Notes: a model not told the origin generated them from the letters alone. Shown: positions 39,013 to 48,349, numbered from the stretch's first letter. The stretch: DNA of 64,000 bases from Planococcus halocryophilus (GCF_001687585.2 NZ_CP016537.2:902001-966000), one strand, 5' to 3'. A program made the numbers and translations.

Positions 39013-39765
39013 ATGATCGCAACTACTGAAAAAGATATTGAAATGTTAAAAAAAGCTGGCCAAATGGTGGCTGAAATTCGTGAAACGATGAAAGCAGCAA
39101 CGAAAGCTGGAGTCACGACAAAAGAAATTGATGAATTAGGCGGCAAATTATTTACAGAGCTTGGTGGCGTATCAGGGCCGAAATCAGAATATGATTTCCC
39201 GGGTTACACGTGCATCAGTGTAAATGAAGAAGTGGCTCACGGCATTCCGGGTAATCGTGTAATCAAAGACGGAGACATTGTGAATATTGATGTTTCTGGT
39301 TCATACGAAGGCTATTTTTCCGATACGGGGATTTCATTTGTTGTAGGACAAGGACATGCAGAAAAAGAAAAAATCTGTGCAGCCGCTGCTTCTGCTTTTG
39401 ATCGCGCGATGACAAAAGTTAAAGCGGGTGCAAAACTGAACCAAATTGGTAAAGCTGTTGAACGCGAAGCAAAAGAGCAAGGTTTGTTCGTTATCAAAAA
39501 TTTAACGGGACACGGCATTGGTAAATCGCTTCACGAAGCGCCTCAGCATATTTTAAATTATTACGATGCTTGGGAAACGACGATATTAAAAGAGGGCATG
39601 GTGCTAGCAGTAGAGCCCTTTATCTCGCAAAAGTCTGAACACATCATTGAGTCAGGTGATGGATGGACATTTATCACGCCAGACCAGTCATTAGTTGCAC
39701 AAATTGAGCATACGGTTCTTGTGACAAAAGGTGAACCAATTTTGCTTACAAAGCTGAATAACTAA
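39013..39765 (+). CDS. map: Type I methionine aminopeptidase (YflG/MapB-like)
   Basis: Removes N-terminal methionine from nascent proteins. The 250 residues hold the five metal ligands: Asp pair in GDIVNIDVSGSYEGYFSDTG, His in LTGHGIGKSLHE, Glu in LAVEPFIS and Glu in AQIEHTVLV. The ending EPILLTKLNN resembles B. subtilis YflG rather than the Map encoded in the ribosomal protein cluster, and the isolated location fits a second copy. ATG 39013 with AAGAAGGG was preferred to a TTG at 38995. A TATAAT hexamer lies upstream in GGTATAATTC. Confidence 0.92.
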   Translation: MIATTEKDIEMLKKAGQMVAEIRETMKAATKAGVTTKEIDELGGKLFTELGGVSGPKSEYDFPGYTCISVNEEVAHGIPGNRVIKDGDIVNIDVSGSYEGYFSDTGISFVVGQGHAEKEKICAAAASAFDRAMTKVKAGAKLNQIGKAVEREAKEQGLFVIKNLTGHGIGKSLHEAPQHILNYYDAWETTILKEGMVLAVEPFISQKSEHIIESGDGWTFITPDQSLVAQIEHTVLVTKGEPILLTKLNN

Positions 39766-39787
39766 TTGCTTTTACCATTCCAACTTA

Positions 39788-39836
39788 AAAAACCTGCGGA
39801 CAACTCGATTTCACGAGATTGTCTGCAGGTTTTTAA
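39788..39836. terminator. Bidirectional terminator between map and the TspO-like gene
   Basis: AAACCTGCGGACAACTCG and CGAGATTGTCTGCAGGTTT form a long imperfect hairpin with A and T flanks. It is related in sequence to the hairpin at 59494-59534. Confidence 0.88.
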
Positions 39837-40561
39837 GTTGTTGGTGTTCGTTTTTTAATTAGCAAAATGCCTGTCAAAATTACGCCACTCAGGAATAGAG
39901 AAGCGGTTGTTACTAGCATTTCACCAGTCCCATGTTTGATCGCAATTCCGATAAATGCCCAAATGAAAACTAAAGCATAAGGAATGTCCATATGATGAAA
40001 ACGAATATGCAAAGCAAGTGCAGTGGCAATGGTCAGCATAATCACTGTCCATAATTGATCACTCAGTCCCCACCCGTTCCAATTATAATAAGTTAAAACA
40101 AAACTGATATTGGCAATAGTTGCTACGCTGATCCAACCCATATTAATCGAAATTGGCAGGCGTTCAGTAAACGATTTTTCTGAATTTCCATATTGTAAGT
40201 AAAGGAAGATTAAGGCGATTAAATAGCCAAGCATTGCAACGATTGATGTGGCAAAAAACTCATAATGCCACAATAGCAGCCAACTGATATTAAACACGCA
40301 ACTTAACGTGAACATCAGTGACGTGGTGTATGAAGGAGTTTGTCCCTTTCGTAAGCGCACCCAGAAAGCGATGATCCAAACAGCTAACAAAAGATAGATA
40401 ATGCTCCAAATTGAAAATACGTAACCGGCAGGCGTAAACAGAACCAAAAGTCGATTAGACACTTCCCCTGTAGTTTGTCCATTTAATGGCAAAGTGTTTG
40501 CCAAAGTATTCATAACAATTACTGCAATGAATGCAATTGTCATCAGTAAAACACGAATCAT
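39833..40561 (-). CDS. TspO/MBR-like tryptophan-rich membrane protein
   Basis: A 242-residue polytopic membrane protein with seven or so helices. FTPAGYVFSIWSIIYLLL near residue 42 matches the conserved F-x-P-x-x-x-F-x-x-W-x-x-x-Y of TspO/MBR (translocator) proteins, and Trp-rich helices follow (ISWLLLWHYEF, NWNGWG). It is longer than classic five-helix TspO of about 160 residues, as in the extended Firmicute branch. Ligand and role are unknown. A GGGAGGGG ribosome-binding site precedes the ATG. Confidence 0.75.
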   Translation of the reverse strand: MIRVLLMTIAFIAVIVMNTLANTLPLNGQTTGEVSNRLLVLFTPAGYVFSIWSIIYLLLAVWIIAFWVRLRKGQTPSYTTSLMFTLSCVFNISWLLLWHYEFFATSIVAMLGYLIALIFLYLQYGNSEKSFTERLPISINMGWISVATIANISFVLTYYNWNGWGLSDQLWTVIMLTIATALALHIRFHHMDIPYALVFIWAFIGIAIKHGTGEMLVTTASLFLSGVILTGILLIKKRTPTT

Positions 40562-40754
40562 ACGAAACCCCTCCCTTACTCAAGTATACCTGCCACAGTT
40601 TCAATCAACAATTAACCTTTTCCAAATAAATCCCTAAAAATGTCGATAAGGTGAAGTGTTGAAGAAATGAAGGGAATAATATTCCAGTATCAGAATAAAA
40701 AATGATATACTAATAAGTGTTTTTAGAAAATTTAGTTTACCAGGGGGCATAACC

Positions 40755-42554
40755 ATGACAGTTAATTATCCGGAAACATGGGATTTGGATACGCTATTTT
40801 CAGGCGGCAGTGAATCTCAAGAATTGCGACTACATATGAACCAAGCAGTAACGATGCTTACTGAATTTGAAAAGCTTGTTCAAAAATTTAAAGTGCCGAC
40901 TGTAAAAGAAGATGCCAAAAACGTATTCGACTTGCTAGAAAAAATGAGTGAAGTGATGCGACATTTAAGCCAATCAGGTGCTTTTATCGGCTGTCTGATG
41001 GCGCAGAATACACAAGATAAAAAAGCGGGAATTTTAGAAAGTGAAGCCGCTTCGCTTTCAGCGCGTTTCCAACATTCTTTTCAGAAAATCCAACAAGATT
41101 TAACAAAGACCGAAGACGCGGTATGGACACAGTTGGTGAATGAAAATCTTCTACGTAAATTCACATTTGTTTTGAATGAATGGCGAGAAGAAGCCAAACA
41201 ACTGCTTTCTGAAAAAGAAGAAAGTGTGATTACAGCGTTAAGTATTGATGGATATCACGGCTGGGGTCAGCTATACGATATGCTAGTCGGAGAAATTAAT
41301 GTGACGGTAACGGTTGATGGAGAAACAAAATCATTATCGGTTGGGCAAGCAAATAACTTAAGTTCACATAAAGATCCTGCTGTTCGCAAAGAATCTTATG
41401 AAAAGCTAGAAGAAGCTTGGACAGAGAAGGAAGAGTTTTTTGCAAAAACTTTAAATTCTATTGGAGGATTCCGTCTGGAAGTTTATAAAAAACGTGGATG
41501 GAAAAATCCGCTCCAGGAACCGTTGCATATTAACCGGATGAAGCAAGAAACACTGGATGCGATGTGGGGAGCAATTAGCAAAAATAAACAACCTTTCGTC
41601 GAGTACTTAGCTAAAAAAGCTGAATTGCTTGGCAAAGATAGTTTAGATTGGTATGACGTAGATGCACCGGTAACTAAAAGTACGCAGCAATTTTCTTACC
41701 GAGAAGGGGCAGAATTTATCTTAAAGCAATTCAGTAAGTTTGGTCCTGAATTGGAGTACTTTGCAAAACAAGCGTTTGAAAAAGGATGGATTGAAGCGGA
41801 AGATCGTCCAAACAAACGACCAGGTGGATTTTGTACGGGCTTGCCGTTAAGTGAAGAGTCACGTATTTTCATGACTTATAGTGGGTCTATGTCTAATGTA
41901 GCAACATTGGCACATGAACTTGGTCACGCGTTCCATTCTTATGCATTGCGTCCTGTTCATTCGTTAAACCGCTCGTACGCTATGAACGTAGCAGAAACAG
42001 CTTCTACATTCGCTGAAATGATTGTTGCAGATGCCGCAGTGAAAAATGCCCAGTCTAAAGAGGAGAAAATCGCATTACTCGAAGACAAAGTTCAGCGAAG
42101 TGTCGCATTCTTTATGAATATCCATTCGCGTTTTCTTTTTGAAACACGATTTTATGAAGAACGTAAAAAAGGGGTCGTTCCTGCAGCTCGTCTAAATGAA
42201 TTAATGGAACAAGCTCAAGAAGAAGGATTTGCCGGAGGATTGGCTTCAACACATCCGCATTTTTGGGCATCTAAACTTCATTTTTATATTACTCAAGTGC
42301 CATTTTACAACTTCCCGTATACGTTCGGCTACTTATTCTCGTTAAGTGTGTATGCAAAAGCTCTAGAAGCAGGAAGCAGCTTCGAAGAAAAATATATGGC
42401 TTTGCTTCGTGATACAGCAGTAATGTCTGCAGAAGACTTGGCGATGAAACATTTGGGCGAAGATATTACACAACAGGCGTTCTGGGAAAAAGGAATCGCT
42501 TTGTGTGTCCAAGATGCCAAGGAATTCATCTCACTGACATCTGCTGAGGCTTAA
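40755..42554 (+). CDS. pepF: Oligoendopeptidase F-type M3 metallopeptidase
   Basis: A 599-residue cytosolic zinc endopeptidase that degrades short peptides. The zinc motif HELGH is in LAHELGHAFHSYA near residue 386, with the third ligand Glu in NVAETASTFAEMIV downstream. The PepF-type N-terminal helical domain precedes it. The length and ending resemble the YusX-like PepF branch of Bacillales. The ribosome-binding site is CAGGGGG. It is followed after one base by a GNAT gene, suggesting a two-gene transcript. Confidence 0.93.
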   Translation: MTVNYPETWDLDTLFSGGSESQELRLHMNQAVTMLTEFEKLVQKFKVPTVKEDAKNVFDLLEKMSEVMRHLSQSGAFIGCLMAQNTQDKKAGILESEAASLSARFQHSFQKIQQDLTKTEDAVWTQLVNENLLRKFTFVLNEWREEAKQLLSEKEESVITALSIDGYHGWGQLYDMLVGEINVTVTVDGETKSLSVGQANNLSSHKDPAVRKESYEKLEEAWTEKEEFFAKTLNSIGGFRLEVYKKRGWKNPLQEPLHINRMKQETLDAMWGAISKNKQPFVEYLAKKAELLGKDSLDWYDVDAPVTKSTQQFSYREGAEFILKQFSKFGPELEYFAKQAFEKGWIEAEDRPNKRPGGFCTGLPLSEESRIFMTYSGSMSNVATLAHELGHAFHSYALRPVHSLNRSYAMNVAETASTFAEMIVADAAVKNAQSKEEKIALLEDKVQRSVAFFMNIHSRFLFETRFYEERKKGVVPAARLNELMEQAQEEGFAGGLASTHPHFWASKLHFYITQVPFYNFPYTFGYLFSLSVYAKALEAGSSFEEKYMALLRDTAVMSAEDLAMKHLGEDITQQAFWEKGIALCVQDAKEFISLTSAEA

Positions 42555-42555
42555 G

Positions 42556-43104
42556 ATGAACTTGCTTTTTGAGGGACAGACTTGTTATTTGCGCAGTTTA
42601 ACAGTAGAAGATGCAGAAGATATGGTGCAACTGCTATTGCGAAATCGGGGATATTGGTCTGTCTACGAACCCAGCCACCGCGATAGCTATTTTACACCAG
42701 CCATTCAGCGAGAAAAAATTCGAGAGTCGATTTACCAAGCGAGAGAAAATCGGGAATATAGTGTAGGGATTTTTGAACATAACACAAACAAACTTATTGG
42801 TCATATTTCTGTATATAGCGTGAAACGAATGCCTTTTTTAAGCGCTTTAGTTGGTTATTCAATCGATGAGGTGTATGTCGGTAAAGGAATTGCTACGGAA
42901 GCTGTGAAGCTAATGGCCGTCTTTGGTTTTGAGCAATTGCGCCTTCACCGAATCGAAGCATATGTTTCACCGGATAATATCGGTTCGATTCGGGTATTAG
43001 AGAAAACGGGATTTCGTCAAGAAGGCTTACTTAAGCAGTTTCTTTATATCAATGGCGAATGGAAAGACCATTACTATTACGCGATGGTGGAGCAAGAATT
43101 TTGA
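42556..43104 (+). CDS. RimJ/RimL-type GNAT acetyltransferase
   Basis: A 182-residue N-acetyltransferase of the ribosomal-protein-alanine acetyltransferase-like group. The opening LLFEGQTCYLRSLTVEDAEDM is typical, the acetyl-CoA motif is in VGYSIDEVYVGKGIATEAV (about residues 93-111), and LHRIEAYVSPDNIGSIRVLEKTGF is the conserved motif-B region. The substrate may be a ribosomal protein N-terminus or a small molecule; it cannot be told apart here. It starts one base after pepF. Confidence 0.85.
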   Translation: MNLLFEGQTCYLRSLTVEDAEDMVQLLLRNRGYWSVYEPSHRDSYFTPAIQREKIRESIYQARENREYSVGIFEHNTNKLIGHISVYSVKRMPFLSALVGYSIDEVYVGKGIATEAVKLMAVFGFEQLRLHRIEAYVSPDNIGSIRVLEKTGFRQEGLLKQFLYINGEWKDHYYYAMVEQEF

Positions 43105-43189
43105 CAGGGTAAGGCCACCTATAAAAAATGGTGGAATGAGTTGCATCGCTGGTTTGAATCGTGAATAACGAGAGAAGAAGGTGTGAAGA

Positions 43190-43672
43190 ATGGATAAAGA
43201 TAAATTATTCTCTTATCATAAATGGGCGGCAATCGCTTGTTTACAACATGTACAAACATTGGGTGAAGAGTTTTACAGTAAAGAAGGAGTAAATTCTTTT
43301 GCTTCTATTCAAGAAACAACAGAGCATGTTCTAGGAGTAGAGAAGCTGTGGTTACTCCGAATGTCGGGCGTTACGAATCCAAAGTTCGAACATTTTGATG
43401 TAGAAACAACAGATAAAGCAATCGAAGCTTATGGATCACTCCATGAGGAAATGGGAGTTTTTTTCTCATCTCTCACGGATCAACAGTGGGAGGAGACACT
43501 TCATTACCGGAATATGCGCGGAGATAAATTTTATACGACAAGAGAAGAAATGTTGTTCACTTTTGTTAATCATGCAAGCTACCATAGAGGACAAGTTACA
43601 TCTTTGCTCAGACAATTTGGCAAAGAAGGAATCGCACTCGATTATATCTATTACCAAAAAGAAAACCGCTGA
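43190..43672 (+). CDS. DinB-family (putative metal-dependent) protein
   Basis: A 160-residue four-helix-bundle protein. Three His residues at the positions used for metal binding are present: ETTEHVLGVEK, and the pair in NHASYHRGQVTSLLRQFG. Family members include bacillithiol-transferases and maleylpyruvate isomerase-like enzymes as well as the DNA-damage-induced DinB (unrelated to polymerase IV). The reaction is unknown. GAAGAAGGTG precedes ATG 43190. Its last codons lie in a terminator palindrome shared with the opposite gene. Confidence 0.85.
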   Translation: MDKDKLFSYHKWAAIACLQHVQTLGEEFYSKEGVNSFASIQETTEHVLGVEKLWLLRMSGVTNPKFEHFDVETTDKAIEAYGSLHEEMGVFFSSLTDQQWEETLHYRNMRGDKFYTTREEMLFTFVNHASYHRGQVTSLLRQFGKEGIALDYIYYQKENR

Positions 43673-43695
43673 GAATTTCTCAGCGGTTTTCGTTA
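43661..43695. terminator. Bidirectional terminator containing both stop codons
   Basis: Perfect 14-base arms GAAAACCGCTGAGA (43661-43674) and its complement (43678-43691) with loop ATT. The stop codons of both convergent genes lie in the stem. Confidence 0.9.
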
Positions 43696-44246
43696 CCATT
43701 GACAACAACATCTAATTTTCCAGTTGTGGGGTCAATAACTAGCCCATGCACAGGAACGTTTTTATCTAATAATGGATGATGACGCACCATATTAACACTA
43801 TGGGCAACACTTTCCGTCACATCATCAAATCCACGAAGCCAACCTTCTAAGTCTACTCCAGAGTATTCCATCATCTCAATGGTCTTTTCATCTATTCCTC
43901 GGATTTTCATTTTATCAAGAATTTCTTTAGGTTTAATTGCGGACATCCCACAGTCATGGTGTCCAATAATATAAATTTCATCTGCATTTAACTCGTACAC
44001 CGCGACAATTAGGCTACGCATGATGCCACCAAAAGGATGATTAATGACAGCCCCAGCACTTTTCACAATTTTTACATCACCATTTTTGAAATTCATTGCT
44101 TTTGGCAACATTTCAAAAAGCCGCGTATCCATACATGTTAAAATAACAACTTTCTTATCCGGAAATTTAGTGGTCATATATTGCTCATACCGTTTTTCTT
44201 TCACGAATTCTTCGTTGTACTCTAAAATTTGGTCTAATAAAGCCAT
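43680..44246 (-). CDS. Beta-class carbonic anhydrase
   Basis: Interconverts carbon dioxide and bicarbonate. The 188 residues include the zinc ligands Cys38 (LTCMDTR, with the Asp40-Arg42 dyad), His96 and Cys99 (GHHDCGM). The KSAGAVINHPFGGIMRSL segment is the conserved active-site loop. It resembles the short Bacillales type (YtiB-like). A GGGGGAAGG ribosome-binding site precedes the start. The 216-base gap on its 5' side is AT-rich with no other feature seen. Confidence 0.93.
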   Translation of the reverse strand: MALLDQILEYNEEFVKEKRYEQYMTTKFPDKKVVILTCMDTRLFEMLPKAMNFKNGDVKIVKSAGAVINHPFGGIMRSLIVAVYELNADEIYIIGHHDCGMSAIKPKEILDKMKIRGIDEKTIEMMEYSGVDLEGWLRGFDDVTESVAHSVNMVRHHPLLDKNVPVHGLVIDPTTGKLDVVVNGNENR

Positions 44247-44462
44247 TAACCTTCCCCCTTATCGAATAATACTCTTTTATTTTAATCTAAATTTATAAGA
44301 AATACGAATTACAAAAGGAATAATTTTAGAAATCAGGAATATAGTCATCTTTCAATAATTAATGTTGATAAATAGTATGTTTTCATATAATCATAGCTAC
44401 GATAAAGGAAAAAAAAACTAAAGAAAACCCGTGAATTGGGGTCTGCTTTAGCCTCTATGCAT

Positions 44463-45470
44463 TTAACGCGACATCTTTTCTAATTGTTTAATCATACCGA
44501 GTGATAATCCGGTTCCAATCGCCACAGACTCCAAAGGCTGAGGTGCGATATGGACAGGTACTGAAATTTCTTTTGACAGCCATTCCTGTAAACCTTTTAA
44601 AAGTGCGCCACCACCAGAAATAACAACGCCTTGGTCCACCATATCACCCGACAACTCAGCTGGACAATTTTCCAACGTTGCACGAATGCATTCAAGAATG
44701 GCGGATAACGATTCTTTAAGCGCGTCTTGTGTTTCAAGAGAACTTAAAGTAATGGTTTTTGGTAAGCCTGTCATAATATCACGGCCACGTATGTCCATCT
44801 TTTCAACTTCATGAGAGACTGGTGCGTATCCAATTTCTTTTTTAATATTCTCAGCAGTGCGTTCACCGATCAAAACATTGTATTGTTTTCGGACATAATG
44901 AATAATATCTTCATCCATGCGATCGCCAGCTACTTTGACGGTGTTAGATGATACGACTCCACCAAAAGAGATGATGCCTACTTCTGTTGTGCCTCCGCCA
45001 ATATCGACAATAACACTTGCAACAGGTTCACTGATGGGCAAGTTTGCGCCAATTGCAGCTGCTACAGTTTCTTCAATCAAATGAACGGTTTTTGCACCAC
45101 TTTTTTTAACTGCATCATGAATTTCACGGCGTTCTACCTTAGTAGCTCCGGATGGAGTACAAACCATAACGGTAGGTTTACGAAAAGTACTACCAAGTTG
45201 TTTCAAAGCTCTTTGCATAATGATTGTCAATAATTCTCTCGTAACATCGAAGTCTGCGATGACACCATCTTTTAACGGACGGACGATAAGAATAGAATCT
45301 GGGGCTTTTCCAAGCATCGCTTTTGCTTCATTACCAATGGCTAAAACTGTTCGTGTTTTAGCATCCAGTGCAACGATTGAAGGTTCATTTATGATGATTC
45401 CTTTTTCTTTTGTATAAACCAATATGTTTGCAGTTCCTAAATCAATACCAATAGCTGTCGCGGAAAACAT
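44463..45470 (-). CDS. mreBH: Actin-like cell-shape protein MreBH
   Basis: A 335-residue bacterial actin that positions elongation machinery at the membrane. The nucleotide-binding motifs are [13 protein letters not shown] (phosphate 1), [19 protein letters not shown] (phosphate 2) and [13 protein letters not shown] (adenosine). The N-terminus [19 protein letters not shown] and exact length match B. subtilis MreBH more closely than MreB or Mbl, and no mreC/D genes follow. ATG 45470 has an AGGAGG ribosome-binding site; a longer in-frame start at 45521 is unlikely. Confidence 0.88.
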   Translation of the reverse strand: MFSATAIGIDLGTANILVYTKEKGIIINEPSIVALDAKTRTVLAIGNEAKAMLGKAPDSILIVRPLKDGVIADFDVTRELLTIIMQRALKQLGSTFRKPTVMVCTPSGATKVERREIHDAVKKSGAKTVHLIEETVAAAIGANLPISEPVASVIVDIGGGTTEVGIISFGGVVSSNTVKVAGDRMDEDIIHYVRKQYNVLIGERTAENIKKEIGYAPVSHEVEKMDIRGRDIMTGLPKTITLSSLETQDALKESLSAILECIRATLENCPAELSGDMVDQGVVISGGGALLKGLQEWLSKEISVPVHIAPQPLESVAIGTGLSLGMIKQLEKMSR

Positions 45471-45610
45471 ACATGAATACCTCCTATAAATAAAAACGTT
45501 TACTTGTTCAAATTTTATCATTACACACTAGCGAACGAAAGAGTCCAAGGAACCTAAAGTGGGAAAAGTAAAAAAATACCTTTTGCAATAAATTAAATAG
45601 CAAACAATAT

Positions 45611-45643
45611 AAAAACCGGCTTCAATAAAGAAGCCGGTTTTTA
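45611..45643. terminator. Terminator at the end of the small membrane-protein gene
   Basis: AAAAACCGGCTTC (45611-45623) and GAAGCCGGTTTTT (45630-45642) are perfectly complementary. The minus-strand stop codon of the small gene overlaps the stem. Confidence 0.88.
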
Positions 45644-45787
45644 TCGCTTAGTATTTTTTTCAGGAAGAGGATCTACATGCTCTGAATCATGCGTGTGAAG
45701 CTCTTTCCCAAGAAAGTGAAGAAGCGTAAAGAAAAACATGAAAATTACGACCATAAAACCAAGGACGACTGTAATGCCATAAAACAT
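45641..45787 (-). CDS. Small single-helix membrane protein, 48 aa
   Basis: A 48-codon gene starting MFYGITVVLGFMVVIFMFFF: one transmembrane helix (about residues 5-26) and a polar, His-rich tail (ELHTHDSEHVDPLPEK). It has a GAGAGGAG ribosome-binding site and its own terminator, so it is probably real and expressed alone. Three His residues in the tail could bind metal, which is speculation. It lies between mreBH and an aminopeptidase gene; I do not recognise the family. Confidence 0.7.
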   Translation of the reverse strand: MFYGITVVLGFMVVIFMFFFTLLHFLGKELHTHDSEHVDPLPEKNTKR

Positions 45788-45872
45788 AATGATAACTCCT
45801 CTCTAAACTGTAATTATCAATATTTAGTATAACTGATTTTGGAGGAAAAAATAAGTGTCGAATTATCGATAC

Positions 45873-47105
45873 TTAAAAAGCCCAGTTGCCGCCGCGGAAA
45901 ATCGGTTCGCGCGAGCCGTCTTCCAAAATGCCATCAATGTCCATTTCTGAAGAGCCAACCATAAAGTCGACGTGCGTGATACTTTGGTTTAAGCCGTTAT
46001 CCAATAATTCTTCTTGAGACATTGTTTTCCCACCTTCGAGGCAAAATGCATATGCACTGCCGATCGCGAAATGATTCGAAGCGTTTTCATCGAATAACGT
46101 ATTATAAAATAAAATATTCGAATCAGAAATCGGCGATTGATGAGGAACCAATGCAACTTCTCCTAAGAAGTGTGAACCTTCATCGGTAGCAATCAGTTGT
46201 TTCAGAACCTCTTCACCTTGAGCAGCTGTTGCATCGACAATCTTCCCGTCTTTAAATGTTATTTTAAAGTCATCAATAATATTGCCGCCATAACTTAAAG
46301 GTTTGGTGCTCGAAACAAAGCCGTTAACGCCTGTTTTATATGGAACGGTGAAAACTTCTTCAGTTGGCATATTAGCCATAAAAGTATCACCTTTTTCGTT
46401 GACCGACCCAGCTCCGCACCAAAGATGACCTTTAGGAAGCGCTACTTCTAAATCTGTTTTCGGTGAAGTGTAATGAAGTTTCGTATACTTTTTATCGTTC
46501 AAGTAATCAACTTTTGTATGCAGTAATCGGTTATGTTCGGCCCACGCCTCAATTGGTTGATCAAGGTCTGCACGAACAGCTTTAAAGATCGCATCCCAAA
46601 GTGCATCAACTTGCTGTTCTTTTGGTAATTCAGGAAATACTTTAGCTGCCCAATTCTCTGAAGGTGCTGCTAGAACGGACCAGCTAATTTTATCGGATTG
46701 GACATATTGACGATATTTGCTCAATGCCTGTCCAGTCGCTTTTTGTGATGCGGCAATACGTTTTGAATCGATTCCCGATAATAAATCAGGACTTTGAGAC
46801 ACGATGCTGATAAATGCAGCACCTTGTTCTGCTAGTTGTTCGCGCTCTTGAACTTTCCAAGCAGGAAATTGTGAAAACGAATCCTCTGGTGCTAATTCAA
46901 AACGTAGACGCGCAATAGCATCGTCAGACCAATCTACATACACTTGTTTAGCTCCTGTTTCATAAGCTTGTTGTGTAAGTAAACGTACAAATGGAGCGGA
47001 ATCAATGGTAGCAGCTATATAAAGTTGCTGACCTGGTTGAATATTTACGCCCACTTTTATAGCTAGTTCAGCATAGCGGGCTAATTTCTCATTAAAAGAC
47101 GTCAA
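45873..47105 (-). CDS. M29-family metallo-aminopeptidase (second paralog)
   Basis: A 410-residue paralog of the enzyme at 34465-35694, collinear over the full length (FNEKLARYAELAIKVGVNI against FQEKLEQYAELTVYVGLNV). All putative metal-site blocks are kept: NMPTEEVFTVP, LGEVALVPHQSPIS, YNTLFDENASNHFAIG and ITHVDFMVGSSEMDIDG. I chose TTG 47105 with GGAGAG upstream because it aligns with the paralog start; an ATG at 47123 overlaps the ribosome-binding site. It is divergent from psuK. Confidence 0.92.
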   Translation of the reverse strand: MTSFNEKLARYAELAIKVGVNIQPGQQLYIAATIDSAPFVRLLTQQAYETGAKQVYVDWSDDAIARLRFELAPEDSFSQFPAWKVQEREQLAEQGAAFISIVSQSPDLLSGIDSKRIAASQKATGQALSKYRQYVQSDKISWSVLAAPSENWAAKVFPELPKEQQVDALWDAIFKAVRADLDQPIEAWAEHNRLLHTKVDYLNDKKYTKLHYTSPKTDLEVALPKGHLWCGAGSVNEKGDTFMANMPTEEVFTVPYKTGVNGFVSSTKPLSYGGNIIDDFKITFKDGKIVDATAAQGEEVLKQLIATDEGSHFLGEVALVPHQSPISDSNILFYNTLFDENASNHFAIGSAYAFCLEGGKTMSQEELLDNGLNQSITHVDFMVGSSEMDIDGILEDGSREPIFRGGNWAF

Positions 47106-47195
47106 ATAAATCTCTCCTCTCATCTCTTCTATAGTAGCAATTTTCAGTCACAGCCTGCAATCATTTATACCAGTCTTTCAAATTAATTATTTTCC

Positions 47196-47238
47196 TTGTA
47201 TTATATATTGCAAAAGTTTATAATTAAACAAAAGTTTA
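47196..47238 (+). promoter_or_regulatory. psuK promoter with direct repeats
   Basis: TTGTAT (47196-47201), a 17-base spacer and TATAAT (47219-47224). The ten-base word CAAAAGTTTA occurs at 47211-47220 and 47229-47238, one copy touching the -10 and one at the start-site region. GTTTA-TAAT-TAAAC is also an inverted repeat. This is a likely binding site for a regulator. Confidence 0.6.
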
Positions 47239-47254
47239 AATAGGGGGTGTAGAT

Positions 47255-48349
47255 ATGAATCAGAAAGAAGTGGAAGTGTTGGAATTGATCCGCCGAAATC
47301 CTTATCTGTCCCAACAGGAAATGGCCGAAAGGTTAAATATGTCCAGACCTTCGCTTGCCAACTTCATCTCAAATTTAATGCGACAAGGTAAAATTTTGGG
47401 GCGCGCGTATGTATTGCCAGAAGAAAAAACGGTTATATGTATCGGCGGTGCCAATGTCGACAGGAAATTCTTAATGCAGCAGCCTGCGCAAATGGGCACT
47501 TCAAATCCGGCATCTGTTTCTGGGAGTGTCGGTGGAGTTGCAAGAAATGTTGCCGAGAATTTGGGTCGACTAGGCAATTCTGTTAAGCTACTGTCCATTG
47601 TTGGAAATGATCCTGAGTGGGAGTTAATTGAAGCTGCATCAAATTCTTTTATGTCAACAGAGCTCACTAAGGCGGTTGAAGGTCTTTCAACTGGAACATA
47701 CACAGCCATTTTAGAACCGGATGGCGAAATGATACTGGCAATGGCGGATATGAAAATTTATGATTTTATGACACCAGCTTATCTTTCCAAAAATGACAGT
47801 GCTTTATTGTCTGCTGCTTTTCTTGTAATCGATTTAAACTGTCCCCGTGAAACGGTAGAATATGTGCGTAAATTAGCTTTAGCTAACGAAATTCCATTAG
47901 CGGTTATTCCAGTATCGGCTCCAAAGATGAATCATTTAAGTGAGGATTTGTCAGGTGTCAGTTGGTTGATTTTAAATCGTGATGAAGCAAGTAAGTATTT
48001 GGAGATGTCCATCGAGACGACAGAAGAGTGGCATCTGGCCATTCAACGACTTTTAGATCGAGGAGCAGAATCAGTCGTCATCACAGGTGGGAAAGATGGC
48101 GCTATAGCCGGAAACTCTATAGACACTAAACATTACACTTCCATACAAGTCGAACATGTAGCCGATGTCACAGGCGCAGGAGATGCATTCTCGAGTGCAA
48201 TCGTCCATAGCATATTAGAAAGCCAAGACTTAGACACGGCAATTCATGCGGGTATGGTGAATGCAGCAAAAACATTAGAAAGTAATTCGACTGTTCGTCA
48301 TGAACTGACAGCGGTACAACTACAAAAAGAACTGGAGGAATTACAATGA
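47255..48349 (+). CDS. psuK: Pseudouridine kinase with N-terminal helix-turn-helix
   Basis: Phosphorylates pseudouridine to its 5'-phosphate. The 364 residues begin with a winged helix-turn-helix ([20 protein letters not shown], residues 10-29) followed by a PfkB/ribokinase domain: [12 protein letters not shown], the glycine pair [18 protein letters not shown] and the anion-hole/catalytic base motif [14 protein letters not shown]. The kinase assignment rests on the fold plus the adjacent psuG, which overlaps it by an ATGA. The DNA-binding domain suggests it may also control its own operon. Confidence 0.88.
   Translation: MNQKEVEVLELIRRNPYLSQQEMAERLNMSRPSLANFISNLMRQGKILGRAYVLPEEKTVICIGGANVDRKFLMQQPAQMGTSNPASVSGSVGGVARNVAENLGRLGNSVKLLSIVGNDPEWELIEAASNSFMSTELTKAVEGLSTGTYTAILEPDGEMILAMADMKIYDFMTPAYLSKNDSALLSAAFLVIDLNCPRETVEYVRKLALANEIPLAVIPVSAPKMNHLSEDLSGVSWLILNRDEASKYLEMSIETTEEWHLAIQRLLDRGAESVVITGGKDGAIAGNSIDTKHYTSIQVEHVADVTGAGDAFSSAIVHSILESQDLDTAIHAGMVNAAKTLESNSTVRHELTAVQLQKELEELQ

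Noticed and set aside
43105..43140. Terminator after the RimJ-like gene
   Set aside because: GCCACC/GGTGG arms are short, and no proper T run follows.
43431..43715. A 94-codon plus-strand frame overlapping the DinB gene
   Set aside because: It is out of frame with a clear family member and has no ribosome-binding site.
44400..44462. Terminator after mreBH
   Set aside because: Only a four-base GC stem (ACCC/GGGT) was found near 44430; too weak to claim, although T-rich sequence follows on the minus strand.
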